A stretch of DNA of 64,000 nt from Dipteris shenzhenensis (Eukaryota > Polypodiophyta > Polypodiopsida > Gleicheniales). Where the stretch lies: NCBI GenBank assembly GCA_047967505.1, contig CM106539.1, one strand, 5' to 3'. Of the stretch, positions 13,301 through 23,455 are shown one piece after another (the first letter of the stretch is position 1; each line of letters opens with the position of its first letter). The position numbers were made by a program, and so were the translations under genes. The notes beneath the pieces were generated by a model. The model did no database searches and was not told the DNA's origin. It worked only from the letters and a program-made list of their open reading frames with translations.

Positions 13301-13751
13301 CATACCATCATCAGTAACTTTTTGAATTCTCATCTGCGCAAATGTCCAGTGTTCAACTTGTTCAAATCCCAAGACTTGACCTTCTGCTACATACTTATTT
13401 GTAAATGATAACATTTGTAAAATATCTCCCATTCTAAAATCCAAAGATATGCACTTTGTATTCCTGATGACATGTGTTGGATAAGTCTCATCTCTGTCCC
13501 ATGCAATAAATGCTTTGTTGGAAGTATTATACGGCATAACATCTCCAAGGATTTCCATATCCCCACACTTATGCTTTAGCTCAACATGTGCACTAAGAAT
13601 CCTTGATACGATAACCGCCACCTTATCTTCGCCAAGTCTTCTAAAAGTGACAAATAGAATTTGGATCACTTTCATGGATTGTAGCAAATGCAACTACTTC
13701 TCTTTTGCAACATAAAATCACCTCCATCCCCGGAATAAATTTTGTAGCCAT
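10314..13751 (-). pseudogene. Large decayed gene with DUF7869-like, transposase-like core
   Basis: Four pieces read as one protein. The best start is the ATG at 13751-13749 (MATKFIPGMEV). The frame changes near 13650, runs open 13693-11681, changes again at an A6 run (+ strand T6, 11711-11716), runs to TAA 11000-10998, and continues in the same frame past that stop to 10314. The N-terminal third is followed by five copies of a DxLSGVDEF motif, a basic segment, and a Cys/His-rich stretch (CCKHTCMRSINLHD). The second open piece has an acidic triad-like set: VDGMDQ (~63-68), ADNCGRENKN (~146-155) and GHTHEDIDQ (~182-190). From memory this matches the DUF7869 family, whose acidic layout suggests an RNase H-fold transposase. 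That mechanism is inference. A DNA-transposon origin is likely, but I found no terminal repeats. Confidence 0.6.
12639..12826 (-). repeat. 99-bp tandem duplication inside the DUF7869-like gene
   Basis: About 89 bp at 12639-12726 recur at 12738-12826 (period 99 bp, 33 codons) with a handful of differences. Both copies encode IESASMSDVLxGIDEFEDHS. Three more diverged DxLSxVDEF motifs lie further upstream in the protein, so the region grew by repeated in-frame duplication. Confidence 0.9.
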
Positions 13752-13908
13752 CTCCTTTGTGAGTTTCCTTTGCAAACAAGCTGTAACAACCATTATAAAG
13801 AACATTAGTCTCTTCTCAATAATCTACTTTATTAATGATTTAAAAATCCAGAACTTGTTTGAAAATTTAATTAGACACTAACCAATAATAACCGTAAACC
13901 AATAACAA

Positions 13909-14915
13909 CCCTAAACCCTAAACCCTAAACCATAAACCAAAACAACCTAAACCCTAAACAATAACAACCCTAAACCCTAAACCCTAACTCCCAAACCCTA
14001 AACCCTAAACCCTAAACCCTATCCCCAAACCCTAAACCCTAAACCCTAACCCTCAAACCCTAAACCCTAACTCCTAAACCCTAAACCCTAAACCCCAAAC
14101 CCTAAACCCTAACTCCTAAACCCTAAACCCTAACTCCCAAACCCTAAACCCTAAACCCTAAACCCTAAACCCTAACCCCCAAACCCTAAACCCTAAACCC
14201 TAACTCCCAAACCCCAAACCCTAAACCCTAACTCCCAAACCCTAAACCCTAAATCCTAACTCCTAAACCCTAAACCCTAAACCCTTAACCTTGACCCCCA
14301 AACCCTAAACTCTAAACCCTAACTCCTAAACCCTAAACCCTAAACCCTAAACCCTTAACCCTAACCCCCAAACCCTAAACTCTAAACCCTAACCCCTAAA
14401 CCCTAAACCCTAACTCCTAAACCCTAAATCCTAAACCCTAAACCCTAACTCCCAAACCCTAAACCCTAAACCCTAAACCCCAAACCCTAAACCTTAAACT
14501 CTAACGCCCAAACCCTAAACCCTAACACCTAAACCTTAAACCCTAAACCCTAAACCTATCTCCCAAACCCTAAACCCTAAACCCTAAACCCTAACTCCCA
14601 AACCCTAAACCCTAAACCCCAAACCCTAAACCCTAAACCTTAAACTCTAACTCCCAAACGCTAAACCCTAACCCCCAAACCCTAAACCCTAACCCCCAAA
14701 CCCTAAACCCTAAACCCTAAATCCTAAACCCTAAACCCTAAATCCTAAACCCTAACCCCCAAACCTAAACCCTTAACCACCAAACTCTAAACCCTAACCC
14801 CCAAACCCTAACCCTCAAACCTTGAACCCTAAACCCTAAACCCTAAACCCTAAACCCTAACTCACCAAACCCCAAATCCTAAACCCAAACCACGAAATCC
14901 TAAACCTTAAATCCT
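13909..14915. repeat. Interstitial telomeric repeat tract, (CCCTAAA)n
   Basis: About 1 kb is built of CCCTAAA heptamers with frequent variants (CCCTAACTC, CCCCAAA, CCTTAAA). This is the C-rich strand of the Arabidopsis-type telomere, all in one orientation with no head-to-head switch. The irregular units show it is old and not maintained by telomerase. It abuts the 5' end of the DUF7869-like gene on the left and the G-rich arrays on the right. Confidence 0.97.
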
Positions 14916-14999
14916 ATGAGTGTTTTCAAGTAATATCATTTATTTAAGTAATAGTTTTAATTAGAATTCATAAGTAATAGTGGAATTGATAGTTGGGAG

Positions 15000-15948
15000 G
15001 GTGGTAGTGGGAGAAAGGGAGAGTGGGAAAGTGGAGAAAGGGAGTGTGGGAGGGTGGTAGTGGGAGAAAGGGAGAGTGGGAGAGGGAGTGGGAATGGGGG
15101 CGGTGGGGGTGGGGGTGGGAGGATGGGAGTGGGAGTGGGAGAGGGAGTGGGAATGGGGGAGGTGGGGGTGGGGGTGGGGGTGGGGGTGGGAGAATGGGAG
15201 TGGGAGTGGGAATGGGGGAGGTGGGGTTGGGGGTGGGAGAATGGGAGTGGGAGTGGAAGAGGGAGTGGGAATGGGGGAGATGGGGGTGGGGTGAGGGTGG
15301 GAGGATGGGAGTGGGAGTGGGAGGGGTGGGGAGTGGGAGTGGGAGGATGGGAGTGGGAGAGGGAGTGGGAATGGGGGAGGTGGGGGTGGAAGTGGGAGGG
15401 GTGAGGTGGGAGGATGGGAGTTGGAATGGGGGAAGTGGGGGTGGAAGTGGGAGGGGTGGGGTGGGAGGATGGGGGAGGGAGTGGGAATGGGGGAGGTGGG
15501 GGGGGTGGGAAAATGGGAGTGGGAGTGGGAATGGGGGAGGTGGGGGGGTGGGAAAATGGGAGTGGGAGTGGGAGTGGGAGAGGGAGTGGGAGGATGGGAG
15601 TGGGAGGGGTGAGGTGGGAGGATAAGGGTGGGAGAATGGGAGTGGGAGTGGGAATGAGGGGGGAGGGGTGGGGGTGGGAGGATGGGAGTGGGAGTGAGAG
15701 GTGTAGGTGGGAGGATGGGAGTGGGTGGGAGAATGGGAGTGCGAATGGGGGAGGTGGGGGTGGGGTGAGGGTGGGAGTGGGAGGGGTGGGGTGGGAGGAT
15801 GGGAGTGGGAGAGGGAGTGGGAATGGGGAAGGTGAAAGAATGGGCGTGGGCGTGGGAGTGAGAATGGGGGAGGTGGGGTGGGAGGATGGGGGTAGGAGTG
15901 GGAGTGGGAATGGGGTGGGAGGATGGGAGTGGGTGGGAGAGAGAGAGA
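15000..15948. repeat. G-rich minisatellite array (GGGAGT/GGGTGG family)
   Basis: Tandem GGGAGTGGGAGTGGGAATGG-type units alternate with GGAGGTGGGGGTGG, and one strand is almost free of C. The long Pro/Ser/His or Gly/Glu/Trp open frames on both strands come from the repeat. Many G-runs of three or more at short spacing make quadruplex formation plausible. Confidence 0.95.
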
Positions 15949-16194
15949 AGATAATCTAATAGAGAGGCCAATGGGAGAGGAGATAATGTTATAGAAGGAC
16001 CAATGAGAGAGAAGCACTTAAAACCCTAGTTTTTCTTATATATACTCTCCTTCTCTCATTGTTTCTCTCATTTCAACAAGGAAGAGCAAGAGGAGAAGCA
16101 AAAAGAGGAGGAAGAGCAAAAGCAAGCACAAGCATCGATTTCAACTTTTTTTAAAATTTGTATTCTTTGAAATTTTATTATAGAGAGAGAAAAG
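15949..16194. other. Short unique segment between two satellite arrays
   Basis: About 245 bp containing a TTATATATAC stretch at about 16037 followed by pyrimidine-rich sequence, then an AAGAGGAG-rich stretch. It looks like a promoter or LTR-type segment, but no start codon or coding region follows. I see no gene. Confidence 0.4.
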
Positions 16195-18660
16195 TGAAGG
16201 AAAGATTTTTAGAGAGAGAATATTAGAGAGAGAGTCTTGCTGCCTTGACAGCAAAAGAGAGAGAGAAAGAGAGAGGGAGAGAGAGGAGAGAAGGGGGGGG
16301 AAAGAGAGGGGAGAGAAAGGGAGGGGGGAGAGAAGGGGGAGGGGGGGAAGAGAGGGGAGAGAGGGGGGAAGCCGCGAGGGGGGGGAGAGAGAGAGGGGAG
16401 GGGGAGGCCACTGTCGCGACAGCGGAGAGGGGGGGAGGGAGGGGAGGGGAGGGGAGAGAGAGGGGAGGGGAGAGGGAGGGGAGGGCTGTCGCGGCAGTGG
16501 AGAGAGGGAGGGAGAGGGAGGAGGGGGAGGGGGGAGAGAGAAAAGGGGGGGGGCTACCGCGGCAGCGAGAGAGGAACGGGGGGGGGAGAGAGAGAGGGGG
16601 GGGCGCGAGAGAGAGGGGAGGGAGAGACAGAGAGGGGGGGCCGTTGCCGCGGCAGCGAGAGAGGAGGGAGGGGGGAGAGAGAGAAGGGGAGGCAACGAGA
16701 GAGAGGGGAGGGAGAGAGAGAGAGGAGGGGCCGCTAACGCTGTCGCGGCAGCGAGAGAGGGAGGGGGGGGAGAGAGAGAAGGCGGGGCAGCGAGAGAGAG
16801 GGGGGAGAGGGAGGGGAGGGGAGGGGAGAGAGAGAGGGGGGAGCCACGGCAGCGAGAGAGGGGGAGGGGGGGAGAGGGAAGGGGGGAGGAGCGGGGGCAG
16901 CGAGAGAGAGGGGAGGGGGAGAGAGAGACGGGGGGGCCGCTACCGCTGCCGTGGCAGTGAGAGAGGGGGAGGGGGGGAGAGGGAAGGGGGGGCGGGGACA
17001 GCGAGAGAGAGGGGAGGGAGAGAGAGAGAGGGGGGCTGCTGCTGCTGCCGCGGCAGCGAGAGAGGGAGGGGGGGGAGAGAGAGAAGGGGGGGCAACGAGA
17101 GAGAGGTGAGGGAGAGAGAGAGAGGGGGGAGAGGGAGGGGAGGGGAGGGGAGAGAGAGAGGGAGGAGCCACTGCCACTGCCGTGGCAGCGAGAGAGGGAG
17201 GGGGGGGAGAGAGAGAAGGGGGGGCAGCGAGAGAGAGGGGAGGGAGAGAGAGAGAGGGGGGAGAGGGAGGGGAGGGGAGGGGAGAGAGAGAGGGGGGAGC
17301 CACTGCCACGGCAGCGAGAGAGGGGGAGGGGGGGAGAGGGAAGGGGGGGGGAGAGGGAAGAGAGAAGGGGGGGCCGCTGCCGCGGCAGCGAGAGAGGAGG
17401 GGGGGAGAGAGATAAGGGGGGGCAGCGAGAGAGAGGGGGGGGAGAGGGAGGGGAGGGGAGGGGAGAGAGAGAGGGGGGGCCGCTGCCACGACAGCGAGAG
17501 AGGAGGGGGGGAGAGAGAGAAGGGGGGGATGCGAGAGCGAGAGAGAGGGGGAGGGAGAGAGAGAGAGGAGGGGGGGGCCGCCGGGCGGGGAGAGGGAAGA
17601 GAGAGGGGGGGCTACTGCCGCGGCAGCAAGAGAGGAGGGGAGGAGAGAGATAAGGGGGGGCAGCGAGAGAGAGGGGGGGAGAGAGAGAGAGGGGGGAGAG
17701 GGAGGGGAGGGGAGGGGAGAGAGAGAGGGGGGGCCGCTGCCGCGGCAGCGAGAGAGGAGCGAGGGGGAGAGAGAGAAGGGGGGGGATGCGAGAGCGAGAG
17801 AGAGAGGGAGAGAGAGAGAGAGAGAGAGGAGGGGGGGCCGCTGCCGCAGCAGCGAGAGAGGAGGGGGGAGAGAGAGACAGGGGGGGAGGCCGCTGCCACG
17901 GCAACGGAGAGAGGGGGGGAGGAGAGGGAGGGGGGGGAGAGGAAGGGAGGGGAGGGGAGAGGAGAGAGAGAGGGGGGGCCGCTGCCGCGGCAGCGAGAGA
18001 GGAGGGGGGGAGAGAGAGAGGGGGGCGCGGTAGCAAGAGAGAGGGGGAGGGAGAGAGAGAGAAGGGGGGGACCACTGCCGCGCTGAGAGAGAAGGGGGGG
18101 AGAGAGAGAGAAGGGGGTGGGAGAGGAGGGGGGCGACAGAGAGAGAAGGGGGGGCCGCTGCCACGGCAGCAAGAGAGAGAGGGAGGGAGAGAGAGAGAGA
18201 GGGGGGGCCACTGCCGCGGTAGCGAGAGAGAAGGGGGGGAGAGAGAGGGAAGAGGGGGAGGCACAGCGAGAGAGAGGGGGGAGAGAGAGAGAGAGAGAGA
18301 GGGGGGGCCGCTGCCGCGGCAGCGAAAGAGAGGGAGGGGGAGAGAGAGAGAGAGAGAGAGAGGGGGGAGAGAGAGAGAGAGAGGGGGAGGCCGCTGCCGC
18401 GGCAGCGAGAGGGAGAGAGGGGGGGAGAGAGAGAGAGGGGAGGGGGGAGAGAGAGAGGGGGGAGGCCACGGCAAGTGAGAGAGAGAGTGGGGAGCGCAAT
18501 TGAGAGAGAGGGAAAAGGTGAGGAGAAAGGGAGAGAGAGAGATAGAGAGAGGGGAAATGAAGAGGAGGGGAGAGAGTAGACTAAGATGAGAGGAAACGTA
18601 GACTAGAGCGGAGAGGAAAGAGAGAGAGAGAAGAGTGAGAGAGATGGATGAGAGATGAAA
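16195..18660. repeat. GA-rich satellite with embedded GCTGCCGCGGCAGC palindromes
   Basis: About 2.4 kb of GAGAGAGG/GGGGGAG sequence is punctuated at irregular ~60-130-bp spacing by GCCGCTGCCGCGGCAGCGAG or close variants (for example near 17045, 17372, 17608, 17735, 17977, 18308 and 18393). The 14-bp core is a perfect palindrome containing SacII (CCGCGG). Open frames of up to 777 codons run through on both strands but are pure low complexity (PPLSLSLP on minus, GGEREREGG on plus). I do not call them genes. Confidence 0.95.
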
Positions 18661-19064
18661 ATTTAGAGAGGGAGGACACGAGAAAGTACGATCGAGATAG
18701 AAAATCTTACCAATGAAGAGGAGAAATGAGTGGGCGACGATCGAGAAAAGATAAAGGAGCTACGATCAATGAGGCATATGAGAGGAGATTGGTGTGTGAT
18801 TTAGTCGAAACTTAAACAAACAAAACTATAAACCTTGGTGTTTGATGAAAATTTAGAGAGGAAGGGCACAAGAGAAAGTACGATCGAGATAGAAAATCTT
18901 ACCAATGGGGAAAAAAAATGAGTGGGCGACGATCAAGAAGAGATAAAGGAGAGATGTTTTGATGGAAGAATTTGGGAGCTACGATCAATGAGGCATATTA
19001 GAGGAGATTGGTGTGTGATTTAGTCGAAACTTAAACAAACAAAACTATAAACCTTGGTGTTTGA
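18654..19064. repeat. ~190-bp tandem duplication
   Basis: The unit at 18654-18843 recurs at 18844-19064. Shared landmarks are GTACGATCGAGATAGAAAAT, GGAGATTGGTGTGTGATTTA and TATAAACCTTGGTGTTTGA. Copy 2 has about 30 extra bases in its middle. Confidence 0.9.
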
Positions 19065-19275
19065 AAAGAGAAACGTGTGGAAACTAGAATTTCAAATTTC
19101 CCACCTTTTTTTAAACTATGAATCCTTGTGTTTGAAAAGATAAACGTGTGAAAACTTGAAAATTGTGATAAAAGACAACCTTCTTGTGTTTCAAAAGACA
19201 AACGCGTGGATGTGAAAATTGTGATAAAAGACAACCTTGTGTTTCAAAAGACAAACACGTGGATGTGAAAAGACA
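19050..19275. repeat. Four diverged ~60-bp tandem units
   Basis: A motif of the form AACCTTGTGTTTGAAAAGA-AAACGTGTGG recurs near 19050, 19118, 19178 and 19231. Confidence 0.8.
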
Positions 19276-19529
19276 AATGTATGCTAAAAGCAAAACTTGT
19301 AGAAACTTGAATTTTAAATTTTTCTTTGTTTTTGAATTTAAAATGAGTTTCACTTTCATTTTCAATTTACTAGTTTAATTTAGACTATAATGCATTTTGT
19401 TTTGGAATATAAAAAGTATAATTTTAATTTTATTACATTTTAAATTAAAATTTTAAAAGTAGTTTAACTTACATTCGTTATTATTACTTTAATTTATTTC
19501 TTTTTAGGGAGAATTAATATATTCTTCTA

Positions 19530-19817
19530 GGTAAATATTAAATTTTTAATTTTAAGTCTTGTTTTCTTTATTTTACGTTATTTTTTCATAAACTTTAAGT
19601 TAAACTACTTTATAGTTTTTATTATTTAAATTCAAATTTATTAAGATTTTAACTTCTTATTAATGTGAATGTAGGTAAATATTAAATTTTTAATTTTAAG
19701 TCTTGTTTTCTTTATTTTACGTTATTTTTTCATAAAGTTTAAGTTAAACTACTTTACAGTTTTTATTATTTAAATTCAAATTTATTAAGATTTTAACTTC
19801 TTATTAATGTGAATGTT
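19530..19817. repeat. 144-bp near-perfect tandem duplication in AT-rich DNA
   Basis: The block beginning GGTAAATATTAAATTTTTAA at 19530 recurs at 19674 and ends in TTATTAATGTGAATGT both times. I see only two or three differences by eye, so the duplication is recent. Confidence 0.95.
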
Positions 19818-19877
19818 CAATTCTTATGAGTTGTAAGTAATTTAGTTTTTGAAAATATAAATTTTATCTTTTTTAAA

Positions 19878-20161
19878 ATGAGAAGGGGAAGGGAGAGAGA
19901 GAGAAGGGGGGGGCCACGGCAGCGAGAGAGAATGGGGGGGGAGAGAGAGAGAAAGGGGTGGGAGGATGGGAGTGGGAGAGGGAGTGAATGGGGAAGGTGA
20001 AAGAATGGACGTGGGCGTGGGAGTGAGAATGGGGGAGGTGGGGTGGGAGGATGGGGGCATCAGCGAGAGAGAAGGGAGGGGAGAGAAGGGGGGGAGAGAG
20101 AGAGAAAGGGGTGTGAGTTTAAAAAAGATAAAATATAAATTTTATCTTTTTTAAACTCACA
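19878..20161. repeat. Chimeric satellite island ending in a 23-bp-arm hairpin
   Basis: Positions 19880-20111 combine pieces of both large arrays: GCCACGGCAGCGAGAGAG as in 16.2-18.6 kb, and a ~65-bp stretch (19989-20056) nearly identical to 15823-15893. On the right it ends in a perfect inverted repeat, 20112-20134 and 20139-20161 (23-bp arms, 4-base loop ATAA). An inverted partial copy of the same sequence borders the left side at about 19854-19876. Confidence 0.9.
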
Positions 20162-20274
20162 ACCTTAGTGTATTAAAAAGAATAATGGAAAATAGATTAT
20201 TTTTTGCTTTTAATTCGCAACCTAAGGATATTAAAAAGAACAATGGAAAAGAAATTATTTCTTGCTTTTCTTCG
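20160..20274. repeat. 58-bp tandem duplication
   Basis: CAACCTTAGTGTATTAAAAA... at 20160-20217 recurs with about seven differences at 20218-20274. Confidence 0.85.
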
Positions 20275-20508
20275 CTTCGACGGTTGGTGTAGTCTAGATT
20301 GGCATAGATTAGTTTGTCCTTAGAGGAGAGAACTCCAAAAAAACCAATCAAAGCCATGCTCAAAATTTCCCGACTAGTTCCTAATCGGAGTCAGTCCATT
20401 CGTTCACATTCGGTTTCACAGTCACAACAACCCTACCATTTAAGCAACGATTAAGGTTTTTAAACTTTCAAGATGATTAAAAGTTGTATCAGTGGACATG
20501 ACAGATTA

Positions 20509-20735
20509 CAGTTGTGGAAGTTGACAGAGCATTTTACACTTATATCAGTTGCGGGAGTTGACAGAGCATTTTGCACTTATATATGACAGACTTCAAATTT
20601 GTATTCAGAGATCATTGTAAATCCTTATTTTTTTTCACATTTATGCTCTAAGCCTTGTAAAGCCTTTTAGGCTATTCCCAAAGCATTTCTGCTCTAAGCC
20701 TTGTAAAGCCTTTTAGGCTATTCCCAAAGCATGAA
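20509..20735. repeat. Two short tandem duplications (37-bp and 46-bp periods)
   Basis: CAGTTG-GGAGTTGACAGAGC units start at 20509 and 20546. TGCTCTAAGCCTTGTAAAGC units of 46 bp start at 20644 and 20690 and are identical over 43 bp. Confidence 0.9.
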
Positions 20736-20862
20736 ATTGATACTTATATGATTGGGAAGAATAAAAACTTGAGATGTATTAATGGGACTCATTGTACTTT
20801 TGATTTTTCAAAGTAATTGTAGTTTGTCAAAGTACTTAAAATTTGTGTTGTGCTTGAATATA

Positions 20863-22501
20863 GGATGGATCTTGAGGCTACAGCATTTGTCAATGGTATG
20901 ACACTGAAATACAATGAAAGAATTTATGCCCCAAAGGACTTCACAAACTGGACAGTTGTTGACACAACAAAGAAAGCATGGTTCTTGGTCTTAAGTAAAG
21001 GAAATCTCATTCTAGTGATGACAAAGAGAGAGTTGGAGAAAGATGAGTGGGCATCAAATGTATCTTTCTCAAAGAGCAATTTGATTCAAGGGGGCACCTT
21101 AGTAGGAATAAAAATTGAAAAAGACAGCAGTACAATGATGATTTACACAAAGTTAAGAATGAGCAACAGATCGTTTCTTCTTTCTAAGAAAGATGCAATG
21201 CACTTTGTGATGCCGCCGCCAAAAGCACCTAGATTTCTTGAATTGGTTCCTGCATTGGAGATCCTTCAACATGTGTGGGAGGAATTTACCATTGAGGAAG
21301 CAAGAAAAATGCAGTCAAAGATTATCCTTGAATACTTTCAGGGTGTCATCCAATAAGGTTCAACTTCATTGGAGGGACCTAAGGTGCAAGAATCCACACA
21401 TGAGAAAGGAAGTGATGAGACACGCCATGTAGACCTGGTTCATGGTAATACAAATGAGAGAGGAAGTGGAGTGGATGAGACAGAACACATTGTAGCAATG
21501 GATGAGGGTCTTGTACACGTGGATGCTTACAAGGGATCTACATCTGAGACAGGGATTGAATTGGTGGAGACCGGACATGCACATGCATCTCAGACAGAAA
21601 TTGAATTGAGTGAGACATGACATGCATCAGATAAGACAGGACATGCACACACATCTCTTGTTCATGGTATTACTCACTTAGATGGTGTAACTCATGAAGT
21701 TGATGGAATAGCAGAACAAGTGAAGCCCTTAAGTATACCTGAAGTTGAGGCAATAGAAGAAGAAGTAGGGCGATCTAAAGCAGTTCACATTGATCCCCTA
21801 AAAAATAAAACTCGACGTCAAATGCAAAAGGCAAGTACTTCAGAGCTACAGTTCCAAGTCCTATAACTGGAAAAAGAGGTCGTTCATATACAAAGAAAGG
21901 GCAAAGAAGAGAAGAGGAAGAACATGAAGAGGATGCGGAGGGTCTTGAAATGGAGTCAGATCTAGAAGCAAAAATGTTATCAATGAAGAACCTAAATCTT
22001 CGCTTGAATGAGGCTGTGACAGATGAGGATCCAGGATATATATGGGGCCAGAAGACTCAAGTTATACATGCTTCAACAGTGGTCAAAGCAAGTGTCTTCA
22101 CCAACAGTAGGACCTTAGATACAGCCTATGCTGAAAAGATTTTTCAGGCTTTGATTGATGGAAAAAAACCAGTTGTTTCTAATTTGGTACTCCGTCCAAG
22201 AACATTTTGGCCAGTCATGGGAGATTATAGTCAATCCATCAATTTCTCTCAGCCTATAGATTTTGAGATGCAATTCACTAAGTTCCTCGGAAAACAAGTT
22301 CCCTCACTTCAAGAAGGACAGAGTTTAGTGAATGATCCAGAATGACATATAAGGGATGCCAAGAGAAATTTCTTAGCTCATTGTACATTTGAGGCAATAG
22401 ATGGTCAGCACTATGCCTATGCTTGTAATGAGCACTCTAGAGATGCATACAAGAAAGGAGAAATTACTTATCAAACCTTCACGAGTGTGCCTCAATTTCA
22501 C
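20863..22501 (+). pseudogene. N-terminal part of the split Ulp1-protease-domain gene
   Basis: Coding sequence begins after a TATAG acceptor-like site, with ATG at 20865 (MDLEATAFVNG). It stays in one frame through TAA 21354-21356 and TGA 21618-21620, then shifts frame near 21840 and runs through TGA 22343-22345 to 22501. There a 297-bp copia LTR interrupts it. I recognise no domain in this part. The first ~165 residues look globular. The next ~200 are acidic and repeat a [T/E]GHAH-ETE pattern. A further ~180-residue globular stretch ends YQTFTSVPQFH. The last codons join in frame with the minus-strand piece ending at 45737 when one copy of the 5-bp target duplication is removed, so the two are halves of one gene. 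The stops make the current copy non-functional. Confidence 0.6.
22497..22501. repeat. Target-site duplication, right side of split copia (TTCAC)
   Basis: TTCAC is the reverse complement of GTGAA at 45733-45737, the five bases next to the element's other LTR. Confidence 0.9.
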
Positions 22502-22798
22502 TGTAAAGAATAAGGGAGAGAGATAGGAGACTCAAGTTCACCTTTCTTCACAACACACAAGAGAGAGAGGACACAAGGTTGGAGGGTGAAGCCTTTCTTC
22601 ACTTTTGCACACAACAACCATACAATAGAAGAGGGAAATACCCTATATGTCAAAACCTAGAATACGTGGTTCATATGTGAACCCAAACCAAAACATACGT
22701 GGTAGTCTAACTACACCACAAGTACAACTAACATAGGCGGTGACATAAATGATAGTCATCCAGGAGATATGTCGGGGATAGAGCTTGATATCTCAACA
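22502..22798 (-). repeat. 3' LTR of split copia element
   Basis: This 297-bp LTR reads TGTTGAGATATC...CTTTACA on the minus strand. It is identical to the LTR at 45738-46034 except at 22722. Just inside it is a polypurine tract (TTGAGGGGGAG on the minus strand). One difference in 297 bp implies a young insertion. Confidence 0.97.
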
Positions 22799-23454
22799 CT
22801 CCCCCTCAAGCTCAAATCCATCTCACGTACACCAAGCAAGCTCCTAAATCTGCGAAGCTTCTCGGTACCCAATGCCTTCGTAAAAATATCAGCCACCTGC
22901 TCCTCAGTGCTGACATAGACAAGATCAATCTCACCAGCTAGAACCTTCTCTCTCACAAAGTGATAATGCACCTCAATGTGCTTCGTTCTAGCATGATAAA
23001 CTGAGTTATTAGCAAGCATGATGCTGCTAATGTTGTCACAATGAATGACAACTGCTGCATGAACTGACTGTCCCATATCTGCAAGTAGCTTCCGTAACTA
23101 AGCTACCTCACATGCAGCCATTGCTGCACCCCTGTACTCAACCTCTGTGCTCGACAAGGCAACTGTTGGCTGCTTCTTGCTGCTCCAACTGATGGCACCA
23201 CTCCCAAGGGAAAACATAAAACCACTAGTAGATCTCCTGTCTGAGACACTACCAGCCCAATCAGCGTCTGTGTATCCATGTACCTGTAATGCACACCCAG
23301 CTTCATAAAACAGTCCATAATGCAATGTGGACTTCACATACCGCAGTATGCGCCTAGGCGCATCCAAATGTGGCTTCCTCGGTGCCTGCATAAACTGACT
23401 CACCAGCCCCACAGCATAGCTCAAATCTGGTCTGGTTATAGTCATGTAAATTAG
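22799..23454 (-). mobile_element. 3' part of split copia polyprotein (RT end and RNase H)
   Basis: Reading down from 23454, the sequence starts exactly at the LIYMTITRPDLSY motif that follows the RT thumb in copia proteins. It then gives RNase H motifs: GYTDADWAGS, DRRSTSGF, SSTEVEYRGAA, ADIFTKAL. One nonsense codon (TAG, + strand 23098-23100) replaces the Trp usual in this motif. The rest is open. The upstream two-thirds of the protein lies at 46611-50267 in opposite orientation. Confidence 0.92.
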
Positions 23455-23455
23455 T
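23454..23455. other. Left inversion breakpoint (copia/gypsy junction)
   Basis: Left of this point the minus strand reads copia RT/RNase H. Right of it the minus strand reads a gypsy integrase that stops in a WAYRT-type motif. The exact base is ambiguous by one position. Confidence 0.75.

Noticed and set aside
13909-14915. Head-to-head telomere fusion point
   Set aside because: No TTTAGGG tract in the opposite orientation follows, so a simple end-to-end fusion signature is absent.
14961-18503. Very long open frames on both strands (up to 777 codons) in the G-rich and GA-rich arrays
   Set aside because: All are pure repeat translations (PPLSLSLP, GEREREGG, GSGRGSGN) present in several frames at once, with no domain or start context.
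16195-18660. CRISPR-like array because of regularly recurring palindromic GCTGCCGCGGCAGC
   Set aside because: Spacing is irregular, spacers are GA low complexity rather than unique, and the genome is a plant.
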